From the NCBI GenBank assembly GCA_963678675.1, contig OY783199.1, positions 20,708,909 to 20,772,908 of the forward strand: 64,000 nt of DNA, given 5' to 3'. Numbering within the stretch: the first letter of the stretch is position 1; every line of letters begins with the position of its first letter. This stretch comes from Xiphydria camelus (taxonomy: Eukaryota > Arthropoda > Insecta > Hymenoptera > Xiphydriidae). The notes under the pieces were generated by a model. That model did not search any database, was not told where the DNA came from, and was given only the letters and a program-made list of their open reading frames with translations. Both the position numbers and the translations under genes were made by a program. This document shows positions 55,854 to 64,000 of the stretch, in pieces.

Positions 55854-58800
55854 CTAATTGTTTTCTGGGGTTATGTGTGATATTCTTAATCTATTTATAT
55901 GGACTATTTTTGTATTTTTCTTTATTCTAATTTTTACATTTGATTTATTTATAATTTCTAAGACTTCGTGTGGTCCTGTATATTGATCACCAAATTTTCC
56001 TGTTTTAATTCCTTTTAATAAGAATACATAATCGCCTACTTTGAATGTTTGCGGGTTGATTTTTCTATCGTAATATTTTTTTGATTTGAATTTTGAACTT
56101 ATAAGTTTTTCTTTAGCTACTTCTTGAATATCATGTAATCTTGTTACTAGATCAATTAGATATCCATCGTATGTTTCCACTTGTTCATTGTCGCAAATAG
56201 GATCATTAGATAGTAATCTTGCTAATTGTCCAAAAACTAATTCAAACGGTGTATGATCAGTACCTTCATGTATGCTTGTGTTGTAAGCGAAAGTCGCGAG
56301 TTCCAACCAATCATCCCATTCTGCGTCTTTATTGACGAAATGTTTAAGATATTCTACTAGGACGTGGTGCGATCTTTCAAGTGATCCATTTGATTGTGGA
56401 TGAAATGCAGTAGTTTTAAATTGTTTAATTCGAAATCGTTTTGCTAATCTTTTTAACAATCCACTCAAGAAATTTGCACCTTGATCGGTTAGAACTGCTT
56501 TTGGAGTACCAAATATACATATAAATCGTTTTACAAAAGCATCTGCTATTATGGATGCTGTCGCGTTAGGTAATGGTATGGCAATACAATATTTTGTTAA
56601 ATTATCTTGAATTGTTAAAATGTACTCGTTATTATTTTTTGATTTTGGCATAGGGCCAACTATATCCATTGAGATTTTATCAAAAGCTCGACCTGGCGTA
56701 TCCGAAATAATCATGGGGTTTTTTGTTTTAACTCTTTTCAATTTTTTTAATTGGCAACTTAAACATTGTTGAATGAATTTTTGAATATCTACTTTAAGAT
56801 TTTCCCAATAGTATTTTTGTCTAATTCTTTTATATGTTTTTGTAACACCTTTGTGACCTCCTATTGCTGAGGCATGGCCTTCTTCTATAATACTTTTTCT
56901 GTCTTTAATAGGTGGATATTCAATTATTCCATGGCAAATTATTATTTGTGTTTGTGATCCTTGAAAAGCAATTTTGAATTGTGTTTTAATATCTATCCAT
57001 GGAATTTTAAGGATTTCTTTTGTTTTTGCAATACTTAGTGACCGTAGTTTTAATTGGTCAGCTTTTTCACGTAAACTTTGAATTACATTAGTAATATTAC
57101 TAAAAGTAGTTGTTAATGATTGTTTTTCGGTTCCTTCTATTGGTAATGCAATGTGAAAACAATGTCCTTTTTGTATTGCATTAGCAGATCCGACTTGAAG
57201 ATTTTTAAATTTAGGTAACTGATTTTTTTCTACGAGTGATCTTGAGCCTTCGTCTCGTGGATCACCGTTGTTTGTTATAAAATATGCATAATTATCTTTT
57301 CTCATCCAAATTTGATCTTTGCTTTCTGTAAAATTTGAATTTAATTGATTTACTTTTTCAACTTGGTGTAATGCCTTTGTATCATCCTTCTTATTTTCAA
57401 TATCTTCGTCATTCGAAAATGATGAATCTAAACTATCCTCTGATGTGATTGATTCATTGTCAGAAATTATATTACCGTCCTCATCTATAGTTTGTATAAG
57501 GTCTAAGTCGTCTTTATTTTTATTTTGTATACTGTCAGGTTGTGGAACAGTTTCTTTTAGTTTTTTCTTCCTAATAGAATCTGTTTGTGTATTAGGAGAT
57601 TTAGTGATATTAGATTTTTTTGCTTTGATTTGATTTTGAATTCTTTCGCTTCTTCGAAGATTTAAATCTTTTTGAACTATGTTAACATGTTCAAAATCAA
57701 TAGGATTGGAATGGATTTGAGCTTCTACAGTAAATATTTCTGATGGAGATTCTAATAATTCTTCTTCTGTAAATGGTATACTATCTTTGTTTGTTCTTTC
57801 TAAATTTTCTTCGTTAAATGATATTTCCTGTTGTACAGTTAAAATTGGATTTCTGGATAAAGCGTCTGCATTTACGTTTGTTTTTCCTGCTTTATGTACT
57901 ACATCGAATTCATATTCTGCGAGTTTAACTCTCCAATTAGAAACACGGGAGCAAGGGTCTTTGGATCTTTGAAACCAAACTAACGGTTTATGATCCGTGA
58001 CTAAAGTGAACTTCCGTCCGTACAGATATGGTCGAAAGTGAGTGACGCTATAGATTATCGCAAGAGCCTCCTTTTCGTAAGTATCGTATCTTCTTTCACA
58101 ATCTGTCAATACCCTTGAAGTATACGCGATAGGTCGGTCTTTTCCTATCGGTCCTTGCGATAAAATTCCGCCTATTGCATACCCTGAAGCATCTGTTGTA
58201 ACTACAAAAGGTTTCGTAAAATCGGGATATTGTAATACCGGTGCTTCACATAATTTATCTTTTAGAATATCAAATGCCATTTGTTGTTCGTCTGTCCAAT
58301 CAAAACTACCTTCCTTTTTTAAGAGATTTGATAAAGGTTTAGCAATTTTAGAAAAATTTTCAATGAATCTTCTATAATAACCGGCTAATCCTAAGAATTG
58401 TCTAACATTCTTTTGATTTTTGGGATTCGGAAAATTTTTAACAGCTTCTATTTTCTTTGGATCTGGTTTTACTCCATCTTCACTTATTATGTGGCCAAGA
58501 TATGCAACTTCTTTTCGTAGAAATTCGCATTTGTCAGGTTGTAAACTTAATTTTGCTGTTCGTAAACGTTCTATGAGTTTAATGAATTTTTCCCGATGTT
58601 CTTCTAAGGAATTAGCATAAATTACGATATCGTCAAGGTATACGAATAATTCAATTCCTTGTAAACCTGTTAGTACGCGATCCATTAGTCTTTGAAATGT
58701 TGCTGGAGCATTTTTTAATCCAAAAGGCATGCGATTAAATTCATAATGGCCATATGGTGTGGAAAATGCTGTTTTATGGCGATCTTTTTCGCTCATTTTT

Positions 58801-60257
58801 ATTTGGTGGAAGCCTGAAGCTAAATCGAATACCGAAAAATACTTTGCTCTGCCTAACTGATCTAATATATCCACGATATTAGGTAGCGGATAAGAATCTC
58901 CTATTGTTTTTTCGTTTAGGGATCTGAAATCTAATACTAGTCGATAACGCGGTTCATCTGAATCGATTTTTTTCTTTTTAGGAACTATCCAAACTGGTGT
59001 ATTATAAGGTGATTGAGAAGGTTTTACTATTCCACCTTCTAATAATTCTTTGACTTGTTTATCGATTTCTTGTTTGTGAACTAGAGGAAATCTATATTGA
59101 CGTTTATTAATTGGTAGCTCATCTAATGTTGGAATTTCATGTTTTAGTACGTCTGTTGCTTCTAAATAATCATCTTGTAAATGAAATCTATCCTCACTTA
59201 TTTCGATTAAATATTCAACTTCTTTTCTCTCTTCTTCGTTTAAATGATCTAATCGTAATAATTCTTTTATTTCTTTTATTCTTTCCGTTTTTTTATTATG
59301 ATTTATTTGCTGAGTATCTTTTGAATTATTAATAACATTTTCTGTTATTTTATTTACTTCTTCTATTCTATTAAGGTCTTTTAACGCGATACTGTGATCT
59401 GTCCGTTTATTTGCCCTAGAATAGGTATTTTTTTCATTATTTATTTCTTCTATTCTTTTAAGGTCTTCTAACGCGATACTGCGATCTGTCCGTTGATTTG
59501 CCTCAGAATAGATATTATAATTTGATTCATTTGATTTAATAATATTACTTTTGATTTCATTATTTAATTTTTCCTCGTACGCGTGTAATTCTAACGTCGG
59601 GATTATTATTTCGATTTCTTCTTCAGTAGTATTAAATATTTTTAAATAAGCTTTACCGTTATTGTTTGATACCAACGTTTCACCGAGATATATTCCATCG
59701 CTTACTTTTAATCGCGGTATGTATCCTTCTTTTAAATTCGTAGGTTTTAATCGTATATAAATTGTTGAAATTGCCCTTGCCGGTACAACAACAGTTTCTG
59801 CAGTCTCGAAAGGGATATTATATCCTTTAATTTCCAAACAATTCCCTGCATAATTAATCTTAGCATCGTTATCTATAAAGAAATCTGAGCCTAGTATACC
59901 GTCTTGTTCGATCGGAAAATCATCCGGTACTAAATGAAAAAAGGTATTGCAACCTAAAACATTTATCGAAATTCGGCCTAAGGTCGTCACCTTGTGGGCT
60001 GTAATCCCGCTTAATTGGATGATTTCACTATGATCTACTAAATTTGAGGCACTATTAACTCTTTGCTTTAAAAGATTTGGGCCGGCTCCTGTATCAAGCA
60101 TTAGGATTACCGGGATACATAGATTAGCAGGGGCCACGCGAACTGTTGGAATGCGACATCCTTGACTGAGATTTATTGTTGATGAACGGACATTGGGTCT
60201 TGATTTTGTTGGACTGAGTGTATTGGACGCGTTTGAATATTTGATTTTGTTCCCCAT
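55854..60257 (-). CDS. pol: Gypsy pol polyprotein (protease, RT, RNase H, integrase)
   Basis: A 1467-codon uninterrupted frame. Protease: DTGA at residues 55-58. A Lys/Glu-rich spacer (about 230-345) contains a direct 29-residue repeat. Reverse transcriptase: Y-L-D-D at 540-543, the catalytic box. RNase H follows, ending near ADALSRNP. After a charged linker (about 800-1000) comes integrase: an H-H-C-C zinc region (GGHKG ... CLSC), then D1198, D1258 and E1294, i.e. D-x59-D-x35-E, and a C-terminal GPY/F-type module (YTGPHEVLEI). All catalytic residues checked are present. The frame is -1 relative to gag and overlaps its end by 85 bp, so Pol is probably made by -1 frameshifting. The first ATG is at 60255-60257, but the frame is open upstream, so this ATG need not be used. 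Confidence 0.95.
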   Translation of the reverse strand: MGNKIKYSNASNTLSPTKSRPNVRSSTINLSQGCRIPTVRVAPANLCIPVILMLDTGAGPNLLKQRVNSASNLVDHSEIIQLSGITAHKVTTLGRISINVLGCNTFFHLVPDDFPIEQDGILGSDFFIDNDAKINYAGNCLEIKGYNIPFETAETVVVPARAISTIYIRLKPTNLKEGYIPRLKVSDGIYLGETLVSNNNGKAYLKIFNTTEEEIEIIIPTLELHAYEEKLNNEIKSNIIKSNESNYNIYSEANQRTDRSIALEDLKRIEEINNEKNTYSRANKRTDHSIALKDLNRIEEVNKITENVINNSKDTQQINHNKKTERIKEIKELLRLDHLNEEERKEVEYLIEISEDRFHLQDDYLEATDVLKHEIPTLDELPINKRQYRFPLVHKQEIDKQVKELLEGGIVKPSQSPYNTPVWIVPKKKKIDSDEPRYRLVLDFRSLNEKTIGDSYPLPNIVDILDQLGRAKYFSVFDLASGFHQIKMSEKDRHKTAFSTPYGHYEFNRMPFGLKNAPATFQRLMDRVLTGLQGIELFVYLDDIVIYANSLEEHREKFIKLIERLRTAKLSLQPDKCEFLRKEVAYLGHIISEDGVKPDPKKIEAVKNFPNPKNQKNVRQFLGLAGYYRRFIENFSKIAKPLSNLLKKEGSFDWTDEQQMAFDILKDKLCEAPVLQYPDFTKPFVVTTDASGYAIGGILSQGPIGKDRPIAYTSRVLTDCERRYDTYEKEALAIIYSVTHFRPYLYGRKFTLVTDHKPLVWFQRSKDPCSRVSNWRVKLAEYEFDVVHKAGKTNVNADALSRNPILTVQQEISFNEENLERTNKDSIPFTEEELLESPSEIFTVEAQIHSNPIDFEHVNIVQKDLNLRRSERIQNQIKAKKSNITKSPNTQTDSIRKKKLKETVPQPDSIQNKNKDDLDLIQTIDEDGNIISDNESITSEDSLDSSFSNDEDIENKKDDTKALHQVEKVNQLNSNFTESKDQIWMRKDNYAYFITNNGDPRDEGSRSLVEKNQLPKFKNLQVGSANAIQKGHCFHIALPIEGTEKQSLTTTFSNITNVIQSLREKADQLKLRSLSIAKTKEILKIPWIDIKTQFKIAFQGSQTQIIICHGIIEYPPIKDRKSIIEEGHASAIGGHKGVTKTYKRIRQKYYWENLKVDIQKFIQQCLSCQLKKLKRVKTKNPMIISDTPGRAFDKISMDIVGPMPKSKNNNEYILTIQDNLTKYCIAIPLPNATASIIADAFVKRFICIFGTPKAVLTDQGANFLSGLLKRLAKRFRIKQFKTTAFHPQSNGSLERSHHVLVEYLKHFVNKDAEWDDWLELATFAYNTSIHEGTDHTPFELVFGQLARLLSNDPICDNEQVETYDGYLIDLVTRLHDIQEVAKEKLISSKFKSKKYYDRKINPQTFKVGDYVFLLKGIKTGKFGDQYTGPHEVLEIINKSNVKIRIKKNTKIVHINRLRISHITPENN
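59361..59535 (-). repeat. In-frame 87 bp tandem duplication within pol
   Basis: TTCTATTCTATTAAGGTCTT at 59361 and TTCTATTCTTTTAAGGTCTT at 59448 start two units 87 bp (29 codons) apart. Both encode versions of RTD(R/H)SIAL(E/K)DL(K/N)RIEE. They lie in the spacer between protease and reverse transcriptase and keep the frame. Confidence 0.85.
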
Positions 60258-61762
60258 GCCGCGCCCTGTGAGGGGGAACTGTTGGGGTTTCCCGATTTTT
60301 GGACATCTTGTACATGTTGTGAATTATCTTTTTGTCTTTGGAAACATTTTTCTATGGTGTGATTAAATTTTCCGCAATAATCACATTTTATTTGAGGTCT
60401 ATTCCCGTTATTAAAATTTCGATTTGAATTTTGGTTATTTATTATATTTCTGCAAACGGTTGCTTTATGGCCTGTTTTTCCGCAATATTGACACATATCT
60501 ACATTTGAGACATTCTTAAAGCGTTGACGACAGTTATCTGTAGTATGATTATTTCTTTTACATATTTGACAGAACATTTGCGTATTGATATTTTGGGATA
60601 GCAATCGACAGTTGTTTGCTGTATGACCTTTTCGATTACATATTTGACAAGTTTGAATTTCAGTTTGAACGATATTTATTTTCTGTGATCGTGATCTACA
60701 AACGTCCGCGGTGTGATTTCTTTTGTTGCAAATTTGACATTTGATAGTAGTTTCGGTTTTTCCTAAATTTTCTTTCGTATATAATTGACAGTGATCTGCT
60801 GAATGACCTGCTACATTGCATATTTGACATTTAATGCTTTGGTTATTTTGATCATTTGAATTTTGTGGCCCTTTACCTCGCATTTGCTCTACGCGTGTTA
60901 AAGTTCGTTCAAGTTCTACTGCTTTAATTCGGGCGCTTTTAAGGTCTTCTACATTTCCCATATTACACCTTATGTCTGGATTTAAACCGCGAATAAAATA
61001 TTTTAATAAATCTTTATTTACTTCAGCTCCGAAATTTTCATCGATTTTACGATTTTCTATTCTATGACCGTCAGTAATTCTTTTAGCTAATTCTCTGGCT
61101 CTATTTAGATAAGTTATAACATTTTCATTTTTGTATTGGCAAATGTCGCTTAATTCTCCGTAATATTGATGTACGGTTTTTTCTGGGGCGTAAATTTCTT
61201 CTAAAAATGCTGTTAACTGTTCTATTGTATTTAACGTTTGTCCAACACTACAGCGTTTCGCTTCACCAATTAATTTTGTAAGAATTAATTTAACTAAGTT
61301 AGATTCTGATTCTCGTGGTAACATATTTTTTGCTTCTTCGCATGCTTCGAGAAAATCGCCTAAAGGTATATTTTGGCCATTAAAACGAGGTACAATTTCT
61401 ATAGCAGTTTTAAGGGAAATTTTCTGATTATTCGCCATTATTGTAGTTTGATTCGAATTATTTGATCTACTACTACTTGGGCGATTTACGTCTATTACTG
61501 GAGTGTTAAAATTTAATGTACGTGCAACTACTTCAGTTTGTTCTGTTAAATTTTCGTGTTCTTGAGGGAGAGTGGCTGTACTCTTTGGACTTTGTCCTTC
61601 TGATATGCTAATAATGCTCCCGCTGGAATCGCTGGGAATTCGAGGAGGAGTGTGGGTTACTTTAGGTTTACTTGTAATATTTAGAAATTGTACATTTGTT
61701 TTTTCTGTAATATTCTTTTTAGATCGAGTATTTTTGGAAGGATTGTCTTCAGAATCTGACAT
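60173..61762 (-). CDS. gag: Gypsy gag with six zinc knuckles
   Basis: A 529-codon ATG frame. Residues 1-115 are polar and low complexity. About 115-275 look like a retroviral-type capsid region (SLKTAIEIVPRFNG, then several amphipathic helices to ELAKRI). From about 310 to 480 there are six C-x2-C-x4-H-x4-C zinc knuckles: CQICNVAGHSADHC, CQICNKRNHTADVC, CQICNRKGHTANNC, CQICKRNNHTTDNC, CQYCGKTGHKATVC and CDYCGKFNHTIEKC. Most Gypsy Gags have one to three. The knuckles bind element RNA during particle assembly in the cytoplasm (family knowledge). The C-terminus is Asn/Gln-rich and overlaps pol. The frame is intact, and the leader ATG context is AT-rich. Confidence 0.9.
   Translation of the reverse strand: MSDSEDNPSKNTRSKKNITEKTNVQFLNITSKPKVTHTPPRIPSDSSGSIISISEGQSPKSTATLPQEHENLTEQTEVVARTLNFNTPVIDVNRPSSSRSNNSNQTTIMANNQKISLKTAIEIVPRFNGQNIPLGDFLEACEEAKNMLPRESESNLVKLILTKLIGEAKRCSVGQTLNTIEQLTAFLEEIYAPEKTVHQYYGELSDICQYKNENVITYLNRARELAKRITDGHRIENRKIDENFGAEVNKDLLKYFIRGLNPDIRCNMGNVEDLKSARIKAVELERTLTRVEQMRGKGPQNSNDQNNQSIKCQICNVAGHSADHCQLYTKENLGKTETTIKCQICNKRNHTADVCRSRSQKINIVQTEIQTCQICNRKGHTANNCRLLSQNINTQMFCQICKRNNHTTDNCRQRFKNVSNVDMCQYCGKTGHKATVCRNIINNQNSNRNFNNGNRPQIKCDYCGKFNHTIEKCFQRQKDNSQHVQDVQKSGNPNSSPSQGAAWGTKSNIQTRPIHSVQQNQDPMSVHQQ
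60249..60290 (-). promoter_or_regulatory. Probable -1 ribosomal frameshift signal between gag and pol
   Basis: In the gag frame on the minus strand, GGA AAC CCC AAC contains the heptamer A AAC CCC (60284-60290), an X XXY YYZ site that moves ribosomes exactly into the pol frame. Four bases later a 7 bp perfect stem begins: GTTCCCC (60273-60279 region) pairs with GGGGAAC (60249-60255), loop 17 nt. Both frames are open across it. A Y of C is less favoured than A or U at known sites, and the spacer is slightly short, so efficiency may be low. No other X XXY YYZ in the right frame was found in the overlap. Confidence 0.6.
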
Positions 61763-61994
61763 AGTACTTAATCATTTTACGAAGAATTTTTTTTTTATTT
61801 TAATTTAAAAATAAAGCAATTGATAGTTAGCTGTATTTAGATTCGACAGGTCAGTTCGGATAGCACCTAGCTACTTTAGGAATTGAACCTAATATCCGGT
61901 ACTCTTTGCAAGCAAACGATCGGAACCTTCCGTATAGTGGGAATCGAACCCACGATCTTTCTGACCAGACTCGGCCGATGCACCAAAAAGGCGT
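61763..61994 (-). other. Gypsy leader with possible primer-binding site and tRNA-like sequence
   Basis: The 232 bp between the 5' LTR and gag. Nine bases after the LTR the minus strand reads TGGTGCATCGGCCGAG; TGG is the usual start of a tRNA primer-binding site, but the offset is large and no tRNA was matched. Directly overlapping, 61930-61985 contains a D-arm-like GGCCGAG and a T-arm-like GTGGGTTCGATTCCCAC with a canonical B box, in the tRNA sense orientation. Confidence 0.5.
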
Positions 61995-62952
61995 TGTCAC
62001 GTCATGGACAACTAGATTTACTACTAACTATCAATTCGGGGGAAACAATAGGGATCATCGATACAATCAACACATTTTATATCACAAAAGAATATTCTGT
62101 TGCTACTAACCTTTCTTTGACTTTCGATCTCTCTCTCTCTCTCTCTTTCTCTCTCGGGTTGCCGTGTGGTCCTTGCTAGGAGAGGACTGGCTCTCTCTCT
62201 CTACTCTCTCCTTAGGGCTTTCCTTTTTCGATTACTTGCAAAGGACTGGGCGACACGAATCACAACACCGATTGGTTAACGGATTTTATTTTTAAGCAAC
62301 TAATGAACTTGATACAAAGCCACAAACACTGATCTGATTACAATCAAATTCGCACTGGAAACTCAACTAAATTTCTGCACTAAGATTCTGCTTAAATTCT
62401 GCTTAAATTCTGCGCTAAGATTCTGCACTAAAAACTTGCACTAATCTAATTGATACTGGAAGCTGTGCTAATATTCTGCACTCTCTGATTAGAGAGTCTC
62501 CTTTTATTTCATTTTCGCGGGGGTGGTTCCTATCCCTGTTCCGGTGGGGGCGACCAATGGTCAAGCTTGATTCTTCGTCCTAGGTGGGGTCCAGCTTGAC
62601 GTTTTGCAAAGGGGGGGAAGAAGATGCCTTGATCTAGTTTTTGATGGCACGTGCATCGCTGAGGTCTTCGCGGAACTTCCGGCCTCTCGCATCGATGACA
62701 CGTCGTTATTGCATCCCATAGAGTGTGATGAAGTTATGATCTGTTGAAGGCTCCTTGAAGTGTTTCGCTTTCCGTTTCGTTCGTCGCTGCGTAGGAGAGT
62801 GTTTGTTCCTGTTTGGGATTTGATCTGTCCGGGCTGTTACATGATTGCTTATCCTCTATCTCTCCATGAGAATTTATTTATCGCTCGCTCGCACGCGCAT
62901 ACCTCTATTACTTCTATGAATACGGCTGCGTAGGAATTTTCAAGACGTAACA
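61995..62952 (-). repeat. 5' LTR of the Gypsy element
   Basis: 958 bp, plus-strand ends TGTCACGTCATG and AAGACGTAACA. Nearly identical to 53326-54285. On the coding (minus) strand it starts TGTTACGTCTTGAAAATTCC. AATAAA-type signals occur on the coding strand (for example GAAATAAAAGGAG and AAAATAAAATCC). Transcription should start within it. Confidence 0.95.
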
Positions 62953-64000
62953 GTTCTTCTCATTAAATTTTATAAAATAATTTGATACTTTCTTTTTCAA
63001 AACAGTAGCTTCATCAAAACGATTGTGATAATTAATTATTCATTATTTATGGAATAATTCGGTACATTTGCACTGTTTGAAACATCATTATTATATCAAT
63101 TTTTATATTTTTTAATTAAACAATTTTGTAAAAACAGTGCATTCACAATAAATTTACGAAGTGTTTGCACGTCGTTAAGGCTCCACGACTACACTAACAA
63201 TAAGTTTAAACACTGGGTCTCACGAACACACTACGGTGATGCCACTGCGTGTCAATGCGTATTTTTAGCGTGCAAATGCACGTTTTGCTATCGGGGTTAT
63301 AAAAGTTATTATAAATTAAAAGCAAAGAAAGAGAGAGATAATAGTTCACTTTGATATTCTCCATAACACTGTGTACTAATATAAAGTATAAACTATTCTC
63401 TGTAATACTATCAGTAATATTCAGCTGTTAAAATTCTATAAATCTAATAATAGGTTTGTTATAATATAGCAAATTTTGGAATTTGTGAAACTGATTATTT
63501 ATAAATTGTAATGACTTTTCATCAGAACGTCTGTTATATAGAATAATGAGGCTGGAAATAGAGTTTCAATTTTGTTTGAGGTCCAGCAGGTCGAAATTAG
63601 AGAGTTGGAAGTATACTCACACACAAATTCTAATTTAAACCTGTTCGTGATTATCTGAGCACGATGATCAAGAAATTAGTTACACCTACAGCGGCAAACC
63701 AATACTTCAAAGAAATGAGGTTTTCCAGCTATAGAATTGAAAAATCCGTTGTAGTCTATTTTGTGTTGGTTAGTTTTTATATGATCGTGAGAGGGCTAAA
63801 TCAGCTGTCGCATTCAATATATCGAGAGATATCGTTGATTTTACTTGGCAGCTTTTAAACAATTGAGTGAAAAAAAAACATTATTTTATTTAAAAAGTAG
63901 AGAATTTCTTAAGCAATTTAAAACAAAAAGCATTTAAAAATGTTAAATTTTCAATGTTTCATGATTTTTTTTTCTACTTCCAATGTTCGCGCGGCTCTAG
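62953..64000. other. Right flank of the retrotransposon, no exon recognised
   Basis: Begins with the GTTC duplication. AT-rich with no recognised repeat or coding exon; the 64-codon frame at 63664-63858 does not match MSH5 or any family I recognise. It is probably the continuation of MSH5 intron 3, if MSH5 is intact. Confidence 0.4.

Larger units (their letters stand above)
53326..62952 (-). mobile_element. Complete Ty3/Gypsy LTR retrotransposon
   Basis: A 9627 bp element is bounded by 960 and 958 bp LTRs and a GTTC duplication (53322-53325 and 62953-62956). Coding is on the minus strand, so the 5' LTR is at 61995-62952. Order: 5' LTR, leader, gag, pol (protease, RT, RNase H, integrase), a third frame, polypurine tract, 3' LTR. 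RT before integrase and a C-terminal GPY/F module place it in Ty3/Gypsy. I saw two substitutions and one 2 bp repeat-length change between the LTRs, implying recent insertion. It lies antisense to MSH5, apparently in its third intron. The gag and pol frames have no internal stops. Confidence 0.95.

Overview
The window looks like insect nuclear DNA, most likely from a hymenopteran such as an ant. This is inferred from the three host genes, which have short spliced introns where these are complete, from CpG-rich islands separated by AT-rich sequence, and from a very dense load of short TA-flanked inverted-repeat elements. No bacterial, organellar or CRISPR signal was seen. The species cannot be fixed from sequence alone.

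Host genes are few. (1) 32015-33465, minus strand, is the first coding exon of an MBD5/6-type protein (six-banded, sba). It is rich in Gln, His, Ser and Ala runs and ends inside the methyl-CpG-binding-like domain at a clean splice donor. The rest of the gene is not visible, so much or all of 1-32014 is probably its intron. (2) 43761-46158, minus strand, is a complete four-exon DnaJ subfamily A co-chaperone (DNAJA1/Droj2 type, 399 aa). (3) 50607-52204, plus strand, is the 5' part of the meiotic MutS homologue MSH5. Its third exon ends in a splice donor and no later exon is seen before the window ends.

53326-62952 is a complete Ty3/Gypsy LTR retrotransposon on the minus strand, apparently lying antisense in the next MSH5 intron. 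It has 960 and 958 bp LTRs that look almost identical, a GTTC target duplication, a polypurine tract, gag with six zinc knuckles, an uninterrupted pol, a plausible -1 frameshift signal, and a third, acidic, non-env-like frame near the 3' LTR. It looks young and possibly still competent.

The remaining sequence is a mosaic of small DNA transposons, often nested: a mariner relic with the start of its transposase (46444-46959); a pogo-like relic with the end of a transposase carrying a PHD-like Cys/His cluster (13224-14130); a 2.1 kb Harbinger-like element holding a ~670 bp hairpin (15407-17507); a TTAA-flanked piggyBac-type element inside another element (22103-22610); a short Harbinger MITE (4767-4892); and several repeated MITE families, most with TA duplications. 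I saw no classical new defence or metabolic system. The most unusual items are the retrotransposon's expression signals and extra frame, the giant hairpin, and the nested-insertion records.
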